This document shows, in pieces, positions 1 to 8,406 of a stretch of DNA of 27,792 bases; the stretch's first letter is position 1; each line of letters opens with the position of its first letter. The stretch lies in the IMG/VR virus record IMGVR_UViG_3300045911_000231, positions 1-27,792 of that record; one strand, 5' to 3'. The position numbers were made by a program, and so were the translations under genes. The stretch comes from a virus. The notes under the pieces were generated by a model. That model had not been told where the DNA came from. It searched no databases and saw only the letters and a program-made list of their open reading frames with translations.

Positions 1-1064
1 ACTCGATCGCACGGCGGCACGAGGATGCGGCCCGTAATCGCATCAAAGAAATGGGCCGGCGTGGGGTCTTCCGGGGCGATACCCAGGTCGGACAACATTT
101 GCGTTTTCAGTATCACGCCAACTTCGATGGGCCGCGACAAGACAACCTCGTAGGTATCAGAGGGATCGGCAATAGATTCCCACACGCGAGTGGTGTCAGT
201 CTGAGAGTCTAAGACAAAGCCTGCTGGCGGGCGATAGACCATCGCAGGAGGTGCCGCTAGGCCAAATTCGCCGGGGTATGGCAGAGAGGGATTGATGCCT
301 AGAGGCATGTCAAACTCTGGAGGATAAATAATCGGACCATCCACGCGGTCGATGATAATAGTATGGTCGCCCCGAGTGATCTCCACACGCGCATACCAGT
401 TTGTCCCAAGAAATCCTTGGTAAACGTGGTCGCGCATCAAAAAATTCAGCACGGAATTTCCTGTGATTCTGCCCGAGCCATCGTGGGCCATCGTCCCAAA
501 CAGTCCGTCGATGCCGGGGAGGACCGCTTGCGGATACAGGCCGTAGATGGCATGAGTGAGCTTCGGACGATCGTTGTCGTCTTCGTCCCGTTCGGTAGTC
601 CCAGTAAGCTCGGGCAATGCGCGATCCACGTAATAATAAGGCGACGGGTAAGTGCTTAGGTCAAGCACCGCATCCCGGATAATGGAGGCGTCGCTGTCCT
701 CCTCCTCTTCCTCCTCCGCCGCCAGTGTCCATTCGCCGGGCTCCACCGTCTCCCAATGCAGGACCCGACCAGTGACCTCCCCAGGGGGCGGTTGGTTGTC
801 CGTGGTGACCAAGACAAACGGGATGCTAACACTTCTACTGGGCTTGCCGTAAGAGATAATCCGCAGAGTGTGGGACTTAGGGGTCAACCGGGTTTTTAGT
901 ATAGGGTCTTCCTCTGTGCCCACGTTTTCTTGTGAGAACGTGAATTCGCTGATCCCAGGGTTTAGCCAATGTTCGTTAGCGGGCGTATCATCGGCCTTGA
1001 CGCCAGCGGACACCTCCGTGAGCACATCGGGCTCCGGACCAGACCCGTAATTCAGGATTATCAT
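1..1064 (-). CDS. Putative phage tail-region structural protein, 3' end outside the window
   Basis: An open frame begins with ATG at 1064 and continues for 354 complete codons to the window edge with no stop, so the C-terminus is missing. The start lies one base after the stop of the upstream gene (TAATATG), which fits the coupled layout of the operon. The protein opens MIILNYGSGPEPD and has a run of acidic residues around position 115-125 (AAEEEEEEDSD). The rest is rich in Pro, Asp and Tyr, with no membrane segment or signal peptide. I do not recognise the family. Its place downstream of the tape measure and two other tail-region genes suggests a tail tip, fibre or host-contact protein; that is position-based inference only. 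Confidence 0.7.
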   Translation of the reverse strand, partial: MIILNYGSGPEPDVLTEVSAGVKADDTPANEHWLNPGISEFTFSQENVGTEEDPILKTRLTPKSHTLRIISYGKPSRSVSIPFVLVTTDNQPPPGEVTGRVLHWETVEPGEWTLAAEEEEEEDSDASIIRDAVLDLSTYPSPYYYVDRALPELTGTTERDEDDNDRPKLTHAIYGLYPQAVLPGIDGLFGTMAHDGSGRITGNSVLNFLMRDHVYQGFLGTNWYARVEITRGDHTIIIDRVDGPIIYPPEFDMPLGINPSLPYPGEFGLAAPPAMVYRPPAGFVLDSQTDTTRVWESIADPSDTYEVVLSRPIEVGVILKTQMLSDLGIAPEDPTPAHFFDAITGRILVPPCDR

Positions 1065-1065
1065 A

Positions 1066-1683
1066 TTAGGCCGAAGTGTAAACGTGCCGGACTAGCCTAT
1101 CCCCGCCCACGCCAAAAACAATGGCATAGGCTTGATAGGCGACGCTGGTTTTAACAAGTTGGACCACGCTCCCTGTCGGTGTGATGTAACCGAGGATGTG
1201 GGTGCTGGCGGCATCTGTTTCCTCGGGCATCGCATTATCGAGCGCAGTCTCAATTATGGGGTCAGTGACCCGCCCAGCCAAGATGACTGATTCGATAAAC
1301 ACATTACGCACGCGCCCGATGGGCGGCAGGGTGATCTCGACGGATGGAGCGGGAAGCGTCCACAGAGGGTCGCCATCGAGAGTAGGAAACACACCATCGA
1401 CAAGACCAGGCAGAACATTCAAAAGCCTCGTGCTCGGCGTCGGACCTGCCTTGAGGATGATCTTGAAAGGATGCGAGCCATCCTTTGCTGCCCCAACTCC
1501 GCCACCGGTCGCCGACAAAGAAAAGCCCGCGTCGGCTCGCTCTCGCTTTAAGACATTGGCCCCGCCCACGACATTCTCGCCACTCCAAAGGGCCCGGAGC
1601 ATCGAGACAATCGCCCGATAGGTCTCCGCCCTCAGCTTGATCGCCCCGCCGCCCTTTGGCTCCGGAAGGTCGTAAGGCGTCAT
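1066..1683 (-). CDS. Hypothetical phage tail-region protein (205 aa)
   Basis: The ATG at 1683 overlaps the TGA of the preceding gene as ATGA, and the stop is one base before the next start. The protein starts MTPYDLPEPKGGGAIKL. It has a helical first third, a glycine-rich patch near residues 58-66 (ATGGGVGAAKDG) and a beta-rich remainder. No catalytic motif, signal peptide or transmembrane stretch is visible. The family is not recognised. Position between the tape-measure block and the open-ended large gene makes a minor tail component likely. Start and reading frame are well supported by the overlaps; function is not. Confidence 0.7.
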   Translation of the reverse strand: MTPYDLPEPKGGGAIKLRAETYRAIVSMLRALWSGENVVGGANVLKRERADAGFSLSATGGGVGAAKDGSHPFKIILKAGPTPSTRLLNVLPGLVDGVFPTLDGDPLWTLPAPSVEITLPPIGRVRNVFIESVILAGRVTDPIIETALDNAMPEETDAASTHILGYITPTGSVVQLVKTSVAYQAYAIVFGVGGDRLVRHVYTSA

Positions 1684-2360
1684 CCGTAAATCTCCGTGTT
1701 CCAGCCGCCCCTACCAGACAGCAGCCAGACCTTAGTGATCTGGTAGATGCCCCCTTGCCTAGAATAGGACAGCCCAGCGTAAAGCCAGTTGCGGCCAGTG
1801 TAGGTCGGATTCGGGCCTTCGGGCGAGCTAATTTTGCCGACGTTTCCCGCGCCTGTCGGCGCAGAGAGCGAAAGGTAGCGCTTCGTCCATCGGGCAGTCG
1901 CATCCAGAAACTCCGACACGCCAACCAAATTGGCTCCAGAGTCCTTGCCGAAGCCCACAAAAACACCATCTTCGGAAAAGACCGCCTTGCCTTCGCCCTC
2001 GCCACCTGCTGCGTCGATGATGTCGTCAAAATCTGGATGCGTGGCAATCGGCTCTTGGTTTAGGCTAACGTCAAGCTCGTAGATGGGAGGGGGAAGGACG
2101 TTAGGATTCTGTGCTGGATCAAGCCCCTTGTATTGGACTTGCGCAATGCCGATCCCCTTGTCATTGGTGATCGTTTTGTCTGTGACTAACAAGCCAGGGA
2201 AATCTGGATGCACGTCATCGATCCTGGGCGACTGGGCGACAACAACAGCATAGACGCCCCTGTATTCTTCGGTCGCTGTGGCCACCGAGTCCTTGCTGAC
2301 TTTGAGAGTCGATCGCCCCGGCTGGCGATAGATTCTTGTTGAGTCCCCGTAAATGATCAT
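1680..2360 (-). CDS. Hypothetical phage tail-region protein (226 aa)
   Basis: This gene starts at ATG 2360, overlapping the tape-measure stop as ATGA. An AGGAGG ribosome-binding site lies inside the 3' end of that gene. The protein begins MIIYGDSTRIYRQPG and is mostly beta-rich, with a segment PSPRIDD-like near residue 45 and a C-terminal half ending in aromatic strands (GRNWLYAGLSYSRQG). There are no enzyme motifs or membrane segments. The gene directly after the tape measure in siphophages often encodes a distal tail or minor tail protein, which is the likely role here. I cannot assign a named family. Confidence 0.72.
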   Translation of the reverse strand: MIIYGDSTRIYRQPGRSTLKVSKDSVATATEEYRGVYAVVVAQSPRIDDVHPDFPGLLVTDKTITNDKGIGIAQVQYKGLDPAQNPNVLPPPIYELDVSLNQEPIATHPDFDDIIDAAGGEGEGKAVFSEDGVFVGFGKDSGANLVGVSEFLDATARWTKRYLSLSAPTGAGNVGKISSPEGPNPTYTGRNWLYAGLSYSRQGGIYQITKVWLLSGRGGWNTEIYG

Positions 2361-3991
2361 ATCGCCTCCTCTTTTTGCTCTTTCAGGATTTGCTCAATGC
2401 GCTGCAAGATAGCCCTCGACCGCTCTTGCTCCCTGACCATTGCCGCAGCCGGATCGCTCGACGCCCCCGCAATCTCGACGCCGCCACCTCCCCCAAGTCT
2501 AGCAAGTGAGGAAACAGCGCCGATGCCAAGCGCAACCTCTTGGCTCTTGCGCAAGCTCGCGTCCACTTCGGATGTGGCCTGGCGAACGGCCTCGTCCATG
2601 CGGCGCTTTCCCTTGGCTGCAATCTCATCGGCAAGGTCGGCTTCCTCTTTCTTGAGGTCCAGCAGGCGCATTTGGAGGCGGATTTTTTCTTCCTCGGACG
2701 ATGCCTTAGCCAGGTCTTTGTCCGCCGCCTGGATGCGCTGGCGCACGTCGGCGAGCTTGCCCTGGTCGTCCTTGCGGTCGAAGTCCATCTTGCTTTGTTT
2801 TTCCGCCAAAGACTCACGCAGCCGGACGATCCGCTCTTCTTCTTTGGCGATGTCGGCGCGGATTTTTTTCTCCTCTTGATAGGTCTCGACAAGGCGCAAG
2901 CGAGCGTTCAGGCCGACCTCATCATCCCGGAATGCGGCGGCTCGCAAGGCGTCACGCTCTTGCATCAATGCCAAAAGCTTTTGCTCGTTGGAATAATTCT
3001 CAAAGTTCGCCTTGCGCTGTGCTTCGTCGATGCGCTGACGCAGATCGGCCAGCTTCTTCACTTCCGCTTGCGTCATTGCAACGGATTCCGCATCAAAGCC
3101 AAGGACTGGCCTGGGCGTCTCTGTGTCGCCAGGATTGACGGCTTTCGAGAAGCCCTCGGCGGTCTGGCTTGCGAAGTCTTTGGCGTCTTGGGCGATTTGC
3201 TTGAGCAGGTCGGCTGCTTGCGAAAAGTTGCCCTTCAAAGCCTCACCAATGGCAATAGCACCCAAGGTGACGGAGCCAACATATAGTTGCCAAGTCTTGA
3301 TCATCATCTCGATGGTCTGAACGACTATCCCGCCGACCGCAATGAATGCCGGACCGAGACCCGCAATCGTCTTATTTTTAAGTCGGGTCAGTTGGTCATT
3401 CACTCGCTCCGCCTGCTTGATCGTCTCTTCGGAAACGACGTTTGCTGCCGCAAAGGACTGGCGCAAAGCCTCCGGCCCCTGGGCAAGCAGGGGAACAATA
3501 TCAGCGGCTTTTGTGCCAAGGAGATCGGTGATTGCGGCAAGAGCTTTTCCTTTGTCGCTCGTTTGCTCGTATGCTTGGGAAAGAGCAAGAAGCCTTTCTT
3601 CAAGACCCATGCCAGCAAAATCCTGTGCGCTGATTCCCAGCGCATCGAAAGCCACCGATCCTTTTTGCGCCGCTTGATTGGCAAGGGTCATCGCCCGAGC
3701 CACAAGCTCAATGTCCGAGCCCGCCAGGCTTGCAGCTTGGGAAACTCTCTGGAGGCTTTCGGCGCTCTCGCCAAAGCGTGCGGCGAGCTTGGCCAATCGA
3801 TCGAACTGCTCGGACATCGCACGCCACTGTCCAACTAGGACGCCAACTCCAAGAGCGCCAACTAAGCCGGCGCCGACCGAGGAAAAGGAAGACTTGACCG
3901 ACCGCCCGAAAGCATCCGCCTGGGCGCGGGCCTCTTCCAGGCCCCGCTTGAATGGGGCCGTATTAAGTCCGAGTGTAGCTTGGGCAGACAT
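2357..3991 (-). CDS. Tail tape measure protein (short)
   Basis: The 544-aa product has a tape-measure layout. A short N-terminal motif (SAQATLGLNTAPFKRGLEEAR) is typical of TMP N-termini that wrap substrate-like segments. Hydrophobic Gly/Ala-rich segments lie around residues 37-55 and 210-250, and a long charged coiled coil runs from about 310 to 480 (many Lys, Glu, Arg heptads). Tape measure proteins set tail length and help form the DNA-ejection channel. At 544 aa it is short for the family, predicting a short flexible tail. It starts at ATG 3991, four bases after the preceding stop, and ends in an ATGA overlap with the next gene. The block 310-480 is very rich in charged residues, which explains long shadow frames on the other strand. 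Confidence 0.85.
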   Translation of the reverse strand: MSAQATLGLNTAPFKRGLEEARAQADAFGRSVKSSFSSVGAGLVGALGVGVLVGQWRAMSEQFDRLAKLAARFGESAESLQRVSQAASLAGSDIELVARAMTLANQAAQKGSVAFDALGISAQDFAGMGLEERLLALSQAYEQTSDKGKALAAITDLLGTKAADIVPLLAQGPEALRQSFAAANVVSEETIKQAERVNDQLTRLKNKTIAGLGPAFIAVGGIVVQTIEMMIKTWQLYVGSVTLGAIAIGEALKGNFSQAADLLKQIAQDAKDFASQTAEGFSKAVNPGDTETPRPVLGFDAESVAMTQAEVKKLADLRQRIDEAQRKANFENYSNEQKLLALMQERDALRAAAFRDDEVGLNARLRLVETYQEEKKIRADIAKEEERIVRLRESLAEKQSKMDFDRKDDQGKLADVRQRIQAADKDLAKASSEEEKIRLQMRLLDLKKEEADLADEIAAKGKRRMDEAVRQATSEVDASLRKSQEVALGIGAVSSLARLGGGGGVEIAGASSDPAAAMVREQERSRAILQRIEQILKEQKEEAI

Positions 3992-3994
3992 GTC

Positions 3995-4570
3995 TTATTC
4001 CTCGCCTTCGTCATCATCATCTGATGTGAGGGTCTTCAATTCCCACTCTGTCAACAGGGTCAGCTTTGCGCCATTGTTTTCCGCTGATGCGTAGCCAAGC
4101 CAGATCGAATACGCCAGAGGCATCGTCCAGGCTCTTTCTTCTGGGATACCAAGCTCTATCAGGCGGCAGATGATGCGGAGAGCCATTGGTGTGATCGACG
4201 GCTTGCCTTGCTTCGGCTTTTTCCCTGCCTTGATTGTCAGGCTCTCCGCTGTCTCTGGCAGCGAGCAATAGTCCTGAATGTAGGCCGCAAACTTCGCCGC
4301 TTCCCTCGCAAAACACGGGCCATGCAGGACCGCCAAGAGTCGAGGCAAAAGACCAAAGCGAGGGCCAACCGCAAGCGGATTAGGAGAGGAGCAAACGGCA
4401 ACCGCTTGAGCTAGCTGCGGCGGGTCGGCAATTTGACCTAGGTATGCCGGATTGCCAATAGCTCGCAGATACTCGTAATGCGCCCAGCAAAAAGGACGCA
4501 GCACCAGGCCGTTGACCCGATGCCGCTTGCTGTGGATAATGCCCTCAAAGTAAGGGTCTTGCGGGATCAC
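3995..4570 (-). CDS. Putative tail assembly chaperone-like or tail-region protein (191 aa)
   Basis: The likely start is GTG at 4570, directly after the TGA of the gene before; an ATG is not available at this junction. The protein is mainly helical, with a Pro-rich loop near residue 65, a Lys-rich patch around 125 (KAGKKPKQGKPS) and a strongly acidic tail (DDDDEGEE). It sits immediately before the tape measure, where siphophages usually carry the tail assembly chaperone. The acidic C-terminus and helical character are compatible with that, but no sequence match is recognised. I see no clear slippery heptamer at the junction with the preceding gene, so a lambda G/GT type frameshift is not supported. 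Confidence 0.65.
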   Translation of the reverse strand: MIPQDPYFEGIIHSKRHRVNGLVLRPFCWAHYEYLRAIGNPAYLGQIADPPQLAQAVAVCSSPNPLAVGPRFGLLPRLLAVLHGPCFAREAAKFAAYIQDYCSLPETAESLTIKAGKKPKQGKPSITPMALRIICRLIELGIPEERAWTMPLAYSIWLGYASAENNGAKLTLLTEWELKTLTSDDDDEGEE

Positions 4571-4571
4571 A

Positions 4572-4943
4572 TCAGTAGGTGATCGAATTGTATTTAGCCA
4601 AGGTCAAATTAAGCTTGAGACCACGCCCCGCAGGGGTGGCTTCGTTGATTGCCGTGATGACGCCAAGCTTGACGTTTTGGTCATCCAAGACCATCGAACC
4701 GACAAGAGCCTCAATCTCTGTCTCGGTGTCGATGTCTGAAGCATTAAGAACCAAGGCGTCGAAAGTCTTTGTCACCTTCTGCTTGTCGGCAAACATGTCG
4801 AGAACGACGTTGCCGTCCTCGTCCGTCACCTGCTCGTTCCATTGCGGCTCGAATTGCCGCGAGGCGTTTTCGATGATGTAGTCGGTGACGGTAGGATTGA
4901 CCTTGATCTTGACCTGACGGTCTCCAAATTGGATGGTGGGCAT
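4572..4943 (-). CDS. Putative tail tube or tail-region protein (123 aa)
   Basis: A small beta-rich protein beginning MPTIQFGDRQVKIKV and ending LTLAKYNSITY, with start ATG at 4943 fifteen bases after the preceding stop. The order terminator-like gene, this gene, chaperone-position gene, tape measure matches where the major tail protein is normally encoded. At 123 aa it is small for a tail tube subunit. The alternating hydrophobic and charged pattern and the glycine before the last strand are compatible with a tail-tube fold, but this is a positional guess. No ribosome-binding site stronger than a partial one is visible. Confidence 0.6.
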   Translation of the reverse strand: MPTIQFGDRQVKIKVNPTVTDYIIENASRQFEPQWNEQVTDEDGNVVLDMFADKQKVTKTFDALVLNASDIDTETEIEALVGSMVLDDQNVKLGVITAINEATPAGRGLKLNLTLAKYNSITY

Positions 4944-4958
4944 GTAATTCTACATGTG

Positions 4959-5366
4959 TCAACTGTCCACAAGGCAAAAGTCCACTTCGACCACCCAGGT
5001 TGTTGCCGTCCTGTTCTCTTGGTAGTCACACTCAATGGTAGCGAGGCGAAAGCCTGACAGCTTGATGCCATCATCGACATCCGCCCTTACCGATAGGTAG
5101 TCAGTCAAAGTGCGATGCAAGGAATCCTCAATGCTTCGGTGCGTGCTGATTGGAGTCTGAGGCGCAGCAGAGATGAGCAGGATGTCTAGCGAAGCCGAGA
5201 AAAAATTATCAGGGAAAGCGGGCTGCGAGACCGCCCCGGCCCGCGCCACGACACAGGGCAAGCTCTTGGCGTCGGTCTGTGTGACTGAATAGACAGGAAT
5301 TGAAACGTGGCTTTCTAGCCACTTCGCAACAGCAAGCTCAAGTCGGGTCGATGCCTGGCCAATCAT
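4959..5366 (-). CDS. Putative tail terminator / minor tail protein U-like (135 aa)
   Basis: The product begins MIGQASTRLELAVAKWL, an amphipathic helix. It then has a conserved-looking pattern of strands: PCVVARAG, then SLDILLISAAPQ, a helix around RSIEDSLHRTL, and a final strand pair with WVVEVDFCLVD. This helix-strand arrangement and length resemble tail terminator (lambda U-type or DUF3168-type) proteins, which cap the tail tube and join it to the head. It starts with ATG at 5366, overlapping the preceding stop as ATGA. Assignment rests on fold-like pattern plus gene order. Confidence 0.6.
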   Translation of the reverse strand: MIGQASTRLELAVAKWLESHVSIPVYSVTQTDAKSLPCVVARAGAVSQPAFPDNFFSASLDILLISAAPQTPISTHRSIEDSLHRTLTDYLSVRADVDDGIKLSGFRLATIECDYQENRTATTWVVEVDFCLVDS

Positions 5367-6151
5367 TTTTTCCTCCTCAAGATCATGTCAAGTTGACGCT
5401 CCATGTTTCGCTTGACTCGTTCCACTGCATCCGCGATCTGCTGATCCGGCAATACCTTGGCAGAGTAGGCGACTAAGTTGGTTAGCGTGATGCTTGGGTC
5501 TTGGGTGCGCTGGCTATGATCCCGCACCAGGCCGGTTTGCCCCTTGTGCCGCGTCACCCAGCCAGGGATGCCTCGCGTGCCGCCAAGCTGACGGGCACAC
5601 GCAGCCCACCCAGACTTCACCCAGCCGACCTTCTTTTGTTGGCCTTGCACATATCGTTCGGCAGCCGACTTACGCACGGTGGCTCTCTCGATGAATCGCC
5701 AGCGACCAATCGTCCGATCTCGCGAGCCGGCAGTCGTCATTCGTCCGTTGCGGAATGCCTGCTTGTGCAATGCGCGCAGTTGGTTGGGGAGAGCATTCGG
5801 CACGAAGTGGGTCCGATCGGTCCCATAAATCGCGCCGTCCTTACGGACGAAGAGGCGGACATTCCCGGTCGAGTAGATACCAGACTCCAGGGCGGCGTCG
5901 ATGAGTGAATCATCTAGAGCCATGATGACGCCGGCGCGACCTTTGCCACCTAGCAAATCCCGACGGATTGCGACCTCTCCTTTGGCCTTGGTGGCGATGC
6001 TTTTCCCGTAGGGCTGGGTTCGGAACGCAAGATCAACAGCCAGCAACCTCGCCTGCGCGCGCAGCACATCGGAGGCCGTCTTGCCTGTCTCTTTGGCTAG
6101 TCGCTCCAAGACGGAAGAAAAGGCACGAGGCTTGATGTCGAAGGTGATCAT
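5363..6151 (-). CDS. Putative minor tail / head-tail joining protein, Z- or gp10-like (262 aa)
   Basis: The N-terminal 60 residues (MITFDIKPRAFSSVLERLAKETGKTASDVLRAQARLLA) form a helix typical of lambda Z / HK97 gp10-like tail completion proteins. A basic region follows, with several Arg-Lys rich turns, and a conserved-looking stretch near residues 170-215 (QQKKVGWVKSGWAACARQLGG). These proteins finish tails before head attachment. At 262 aa it is longer than HK97 gp10 and nearer to lambda Z. Start ATG 6151 overlaps the upstream stop as ATGA, and its own stop overlaps the next start the same way. No membrane or enzyme motif is seen. Confidence 0.62.
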   Translation of the reverse strand: MITFDIKPRAFSSVLERLAKETGKTASDVLRAQARLLAVDLAFRTQPYGKSIATKAKGEVAIRRDLLGGKGRAGVIMALDDSLIDAALESGIYSTGNVRLFVRKDGAIYGTDRTHFVPNALPNQLRALHKQAFRNGRMTTAGSRDRTIGRWRFIERATVRKSAAERYVQGQQKKVGWVKSGWAACARQLGGTRGIPGWVTRHKGQTGLVRDHSQRTQDPSITLTNLVAYSAKVLPDQQIADAVERVKRNMERQLDMILRRKK

Positions 6152-6462
6152 TTGTCAGGCTCCGCAAGAATGATCTCCCACGCCTGCGCCATCACTTGAT
6201 CGGCAACCGCCTCGACGCGATACGCCACGGAATCAATCTGCACGACCTGGTTGATCAGGCCGTTTCCGTCAGAAAAATCGGACTTGAACAAAGTTGCGGA
6301 GATGGTCTTTCCCTCGAAAAATCCGCCGTCCTCACGTGGGCGATCAGTTCGACCGTCCCCCAAAATACACGGGTATGATTGACCGTCTATCTCGATGGAA
6401 GAACCGAACCGACGCAGGGCATGAGACTTGAATCTCTTAAACTTTTTTTGCAGCGAGTTCAC
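6148..6462 (-). CDS. Putative head-tail joining protein, FII-like (104 aa)
   Basis: The apparent start is GTG at 6462 (reads MNSLQKKFKRFKSHAL). The N-terminus is basic and amphipathic. It is followed by strands in a pattern seen in lambda FII-type joining proteins: YPCILGDGR, a middle strand with ATLFKSDF, and a final VVQIDSVAYRVEAVADQ block. FII proteins bridge the portal stack and the tail. The stop overlaps the next gene as ATGA. The start codon is the least certain part, because no strong ribosome-binding site precedes the GTG. Confidence 0.6.
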   Translation of the reverse strand: MNSLQKKFKRFKSHALRRFGSSIEIDGQSYPCILGDGRTDRPREDGGFFEGKTISATLFKSDFSDGNGLINQVVQIDSVAYRVEAVADQVMAQAWEIILAEPDK

Positions 6463-6487
6463 AAGAATGTCCGGGTGTCAAACCGGA

Positions 6488-6745
6488 TCACGCTTGCTTG
6501 CGAGGACGACCGCGCCGCTTGATCTGCGGCGACTCTGGAACAGGATCACGATGCACCGGTTCCGGGTCGTTATGCCGGATAACTTCGTTCTCCGCGACCA
6601 GTCCCAGGCGCACGGCCTCTGTCATTGGAATGATCGTCCCTTCTGGAAAAAGCAACGAGACCGCTTCCTGCTTAGAGAAAACGGCGCGCCCATCCCCGGA
6701 GAGATAGACGCGCCGCCCAACAAGGAAGCTGTTTTGTTGTTTCAC
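6488..6745 (-). CDS. Small hypothetical head-region protein (85 aa)
   Basis: The frame opens with GTG at 6745, three bases after the capsid stop. The protein begins MKQQNSFLVGRRVYLSGDG and ends in a basic Arg-Lys tail (KRRGRPRKQA), an AT-hook-like GRP motif. Its place between capsid and joining protein matches small head-completion or decoration-type genes in lambda-like clusters. No family is recognised. The basic tail could contact packaged DNA, but that is only suggested by composition. Confidence 0.55.
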   Translation of the reverse strand: MKQQNSFLVGRRVYLSGDGRAVFSKQEAVSLLFPEGTIIPMTEAVRLGLVAENEVIRHNDPEPVHRDPVPESPQIKRRGRPRKQA

Positions 6746-6748
6746 CGC

Positions 6749-8383
6749 TTACGCCGTGAGGTCAACATCGCAGAAGGCTTTCGGCCCGCTCACGACAAAG
6801 GCCCCACGCATCTCGGCACGCAGGCCGACCTGATTCTTGCTCATGAGCTGCCAATCGCGATCCGCGATGTCGAGGCTCAACTGGCTGCGCACATGCAGGC
6901 CGCACCCGGTTGCAAAGTCGCCAACAATCGCCCGACCAGTCGGGACGTAGGAGTTGGTAACGACCGGCTTGCCCCAAATCGTCGGAGCAAGATTGACCGC
7001 CCAAGAACCGCCCACGTAGTGACCGTCGGTGGCTTTTTCTTTGCGGATGATTTCCCAGTCCGCCGGGTTCATCAAGACCGCATTGACGACGCGGCTGGCA
7101 AATTTCTCGACCTTGACAATACCAGCCAGGATCGAGTCAGCAGGCGACACCGAGTAGGCTTGGGTCTGGATGCCAGAAGTGTTCAAAATCCCCTTCAACT
7201 GGCGAGGCGCACCAGTTCCGGTGCCGTTGATGATCTGCTGCTCCAACCGCTGACGCACAGCGAGTGGCAAGCGATTCTGGATGTAGCTGGCAACAGCCGC
7301 TTGGTCTTCGAGAAGCTGGCGGGTCACGACGACAACGGCAGCAATCGCTTCAACCGGGAAATCAACCTCGGCGATGGCGAAGGTCTGATCCGGCTTGTCG
7401 CCGCTTTCATCGGTCTCAGACGCACCGGGGGTCACGTTCGCGGTCTCAACGATCTCGCGGATCGTGGAGCCAGTGGTCGCATAGACCGGGATCAGGTCGC
7501 CAAGAGTCGGCTGCTGCGAGTCGAAGGGGCGAACAGTGCCGGGCCGATCAAAGTTGGTCAGACCGAAGCCGCCAATGGAAGCAACAGCGCGGTGATCAAG
7601 ACTGATCTCGGCGCGGCTGCGACCGGGTTCCAAGGTGCGGAAAGCCGAGACGATCTGATCGACCGGGCCTTCGGCCTGGGCATCGCGCTCGGAAAGACGA
7701 TTCGCGAGGGCTTCGATATTGACGCCCTGGCGTTCGGCAATCTCCATTGCGCGGCGGGTCGCTTCGGCGACCTCGCGGATGACGGTGACGGTGGAAGTGC
7801 TTTCCGCAGGAGCGGAAGTTTCGACAGAAATGTTTTCTTGACTCATACCACTTTCCCGCGTGTCAACTGGCTGCGCGGACTCTGTGTCTTGAGCGGACTG
7901 CGCATCGAGCACTTGCGCACGATTGACGCCTACAGAATTGTCGGCGGGGACCGGGACAAGCGAGACTTCGTAGGGCGTCCACCGGGTAGCAGTCAGCGTC
8001 CGGGTGTCGGCATCCTCCTCGTAATCCTCGATTACGTAACCCACCGACACGTTGCGCCGGATGCCGTCCAGCACGTCTTGGAAAGCCTCCTCGCCACGAT
8101 CAGAGCGAGAAAAGCGCACAACAGCGCGGCCCTTGCCGTCCTCGATCCAGGCTTTCTCAACGACGCCCACCTGATCGTGAGTGTCATGATGCAACAAGAG
8201 CGGCCCGCCGTCGTTGAGCCGGTTCAAGTTGACGGCGTCAGGATCGTGGCTCAGCACCTCACGCCAGCCGCCGCGCATGACGGCAGCCTCCGACGAGAAT
8301 GAAATCTCGACGGTGCGCTGTTCGGCGTCGATGTTTTGCCGTTCGAAAGTAGCCTGAAAGGATCGGAATAGAGTCTTGTCCAT
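6749..8383 (-). CDS. Prohead protease-major capsid protein fusion
   Basis: One 544-aa reading frame joins two functions. Residues 1-155 match a U35/HK97-type prohead protease: a His pair at 65-66 (LLLHHDTHD), a Ser in NVSVGY at 113, and the closing SLVPVPAD strand at 141-148. Residues 160-240 form a charged helical linker (delta or scaffold-like). From about 240 onward the sequence reads as an HK97-fold major capsid protein. The protease would mature the capsid by cutting the linker. Such fusions are known in phages with GpA-type terminase and lambda-type portal, which are also present here. An internal Met at 180 (MSQENISVE) could allow separate synthesis of the capsid part. Start ATG 8383 follows the portal stop by 23 bases. 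Confidence 0.88.
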   Translation of the reverse strand: MDKTLFRSFQATFERQNIDAEQRTVEISFSSEAAVMRGGWREVLSHDPDAVNLNRLNDGGPLLLHHDTHDQVGVVEKAWIEDGKGRAVVRFSRSDRGEEAFQDVLDGIRRNVSVGYVIEDYEEDADTRTLTATRWTPYEVSLVPVPADNSVGVNRAQVLDAQSAQDTESAQPVDTRESGMSQENISVETSAPAESTSTVTVIREVAEATRRAMEIAERQGVNIEALANRLSERDAQAEGPVDQIVSAFRTLEPGRSRAEISLDHRAVASIGGFGLTNFDRPGTVRPFDSQQPTLGDLIPVYATTGSTIREIVETANVTPGASETDESGDKPDQTFAIAEVDFPVEAIAAVVVVTRQLLEDQAAVASYIQNRLPLAVRQRLEQQIINGTGTGAPRQLKGILNTSGIQTQAYSVSPADSILAGIVKVEKFASRVVNAVLMNPADWEIIRKEKATDGHYVGGSWAVNLAPTIWGKPVVTNSYVPTGRAIVGDFATGCGLHVRSQLSLDIADRDWQLMSKNQVGLRAEMRGAFVVSGPKAFCDVDLTA

Positions 8384-8406
8384 GCCGTTGGCGGCATGTC
8401 AACGAC

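Noticed and set aside
2540-4094. Rightward frames opposite the tape measure gene
   Set aside because: They are shadows of a coiled-coil gene with Lys/Glu bias; no motif, no ribosome-binding site and no gap in the leftward operon.
4568-4580. Programmed frameshift between the tail genes before the tape measure
   Set aside because: No slippery heptamer is visible and the second gene has its own GTG at the junction.
6428-8302. Large 624-codon rightward frame antisense to the capsid gene
   Set aside because: It mirrors the protease-capsid fusion, which has clear motifs; the rightward product is rich in Arg, Gly and His with no domain pattern, a high-GC shadow frame.
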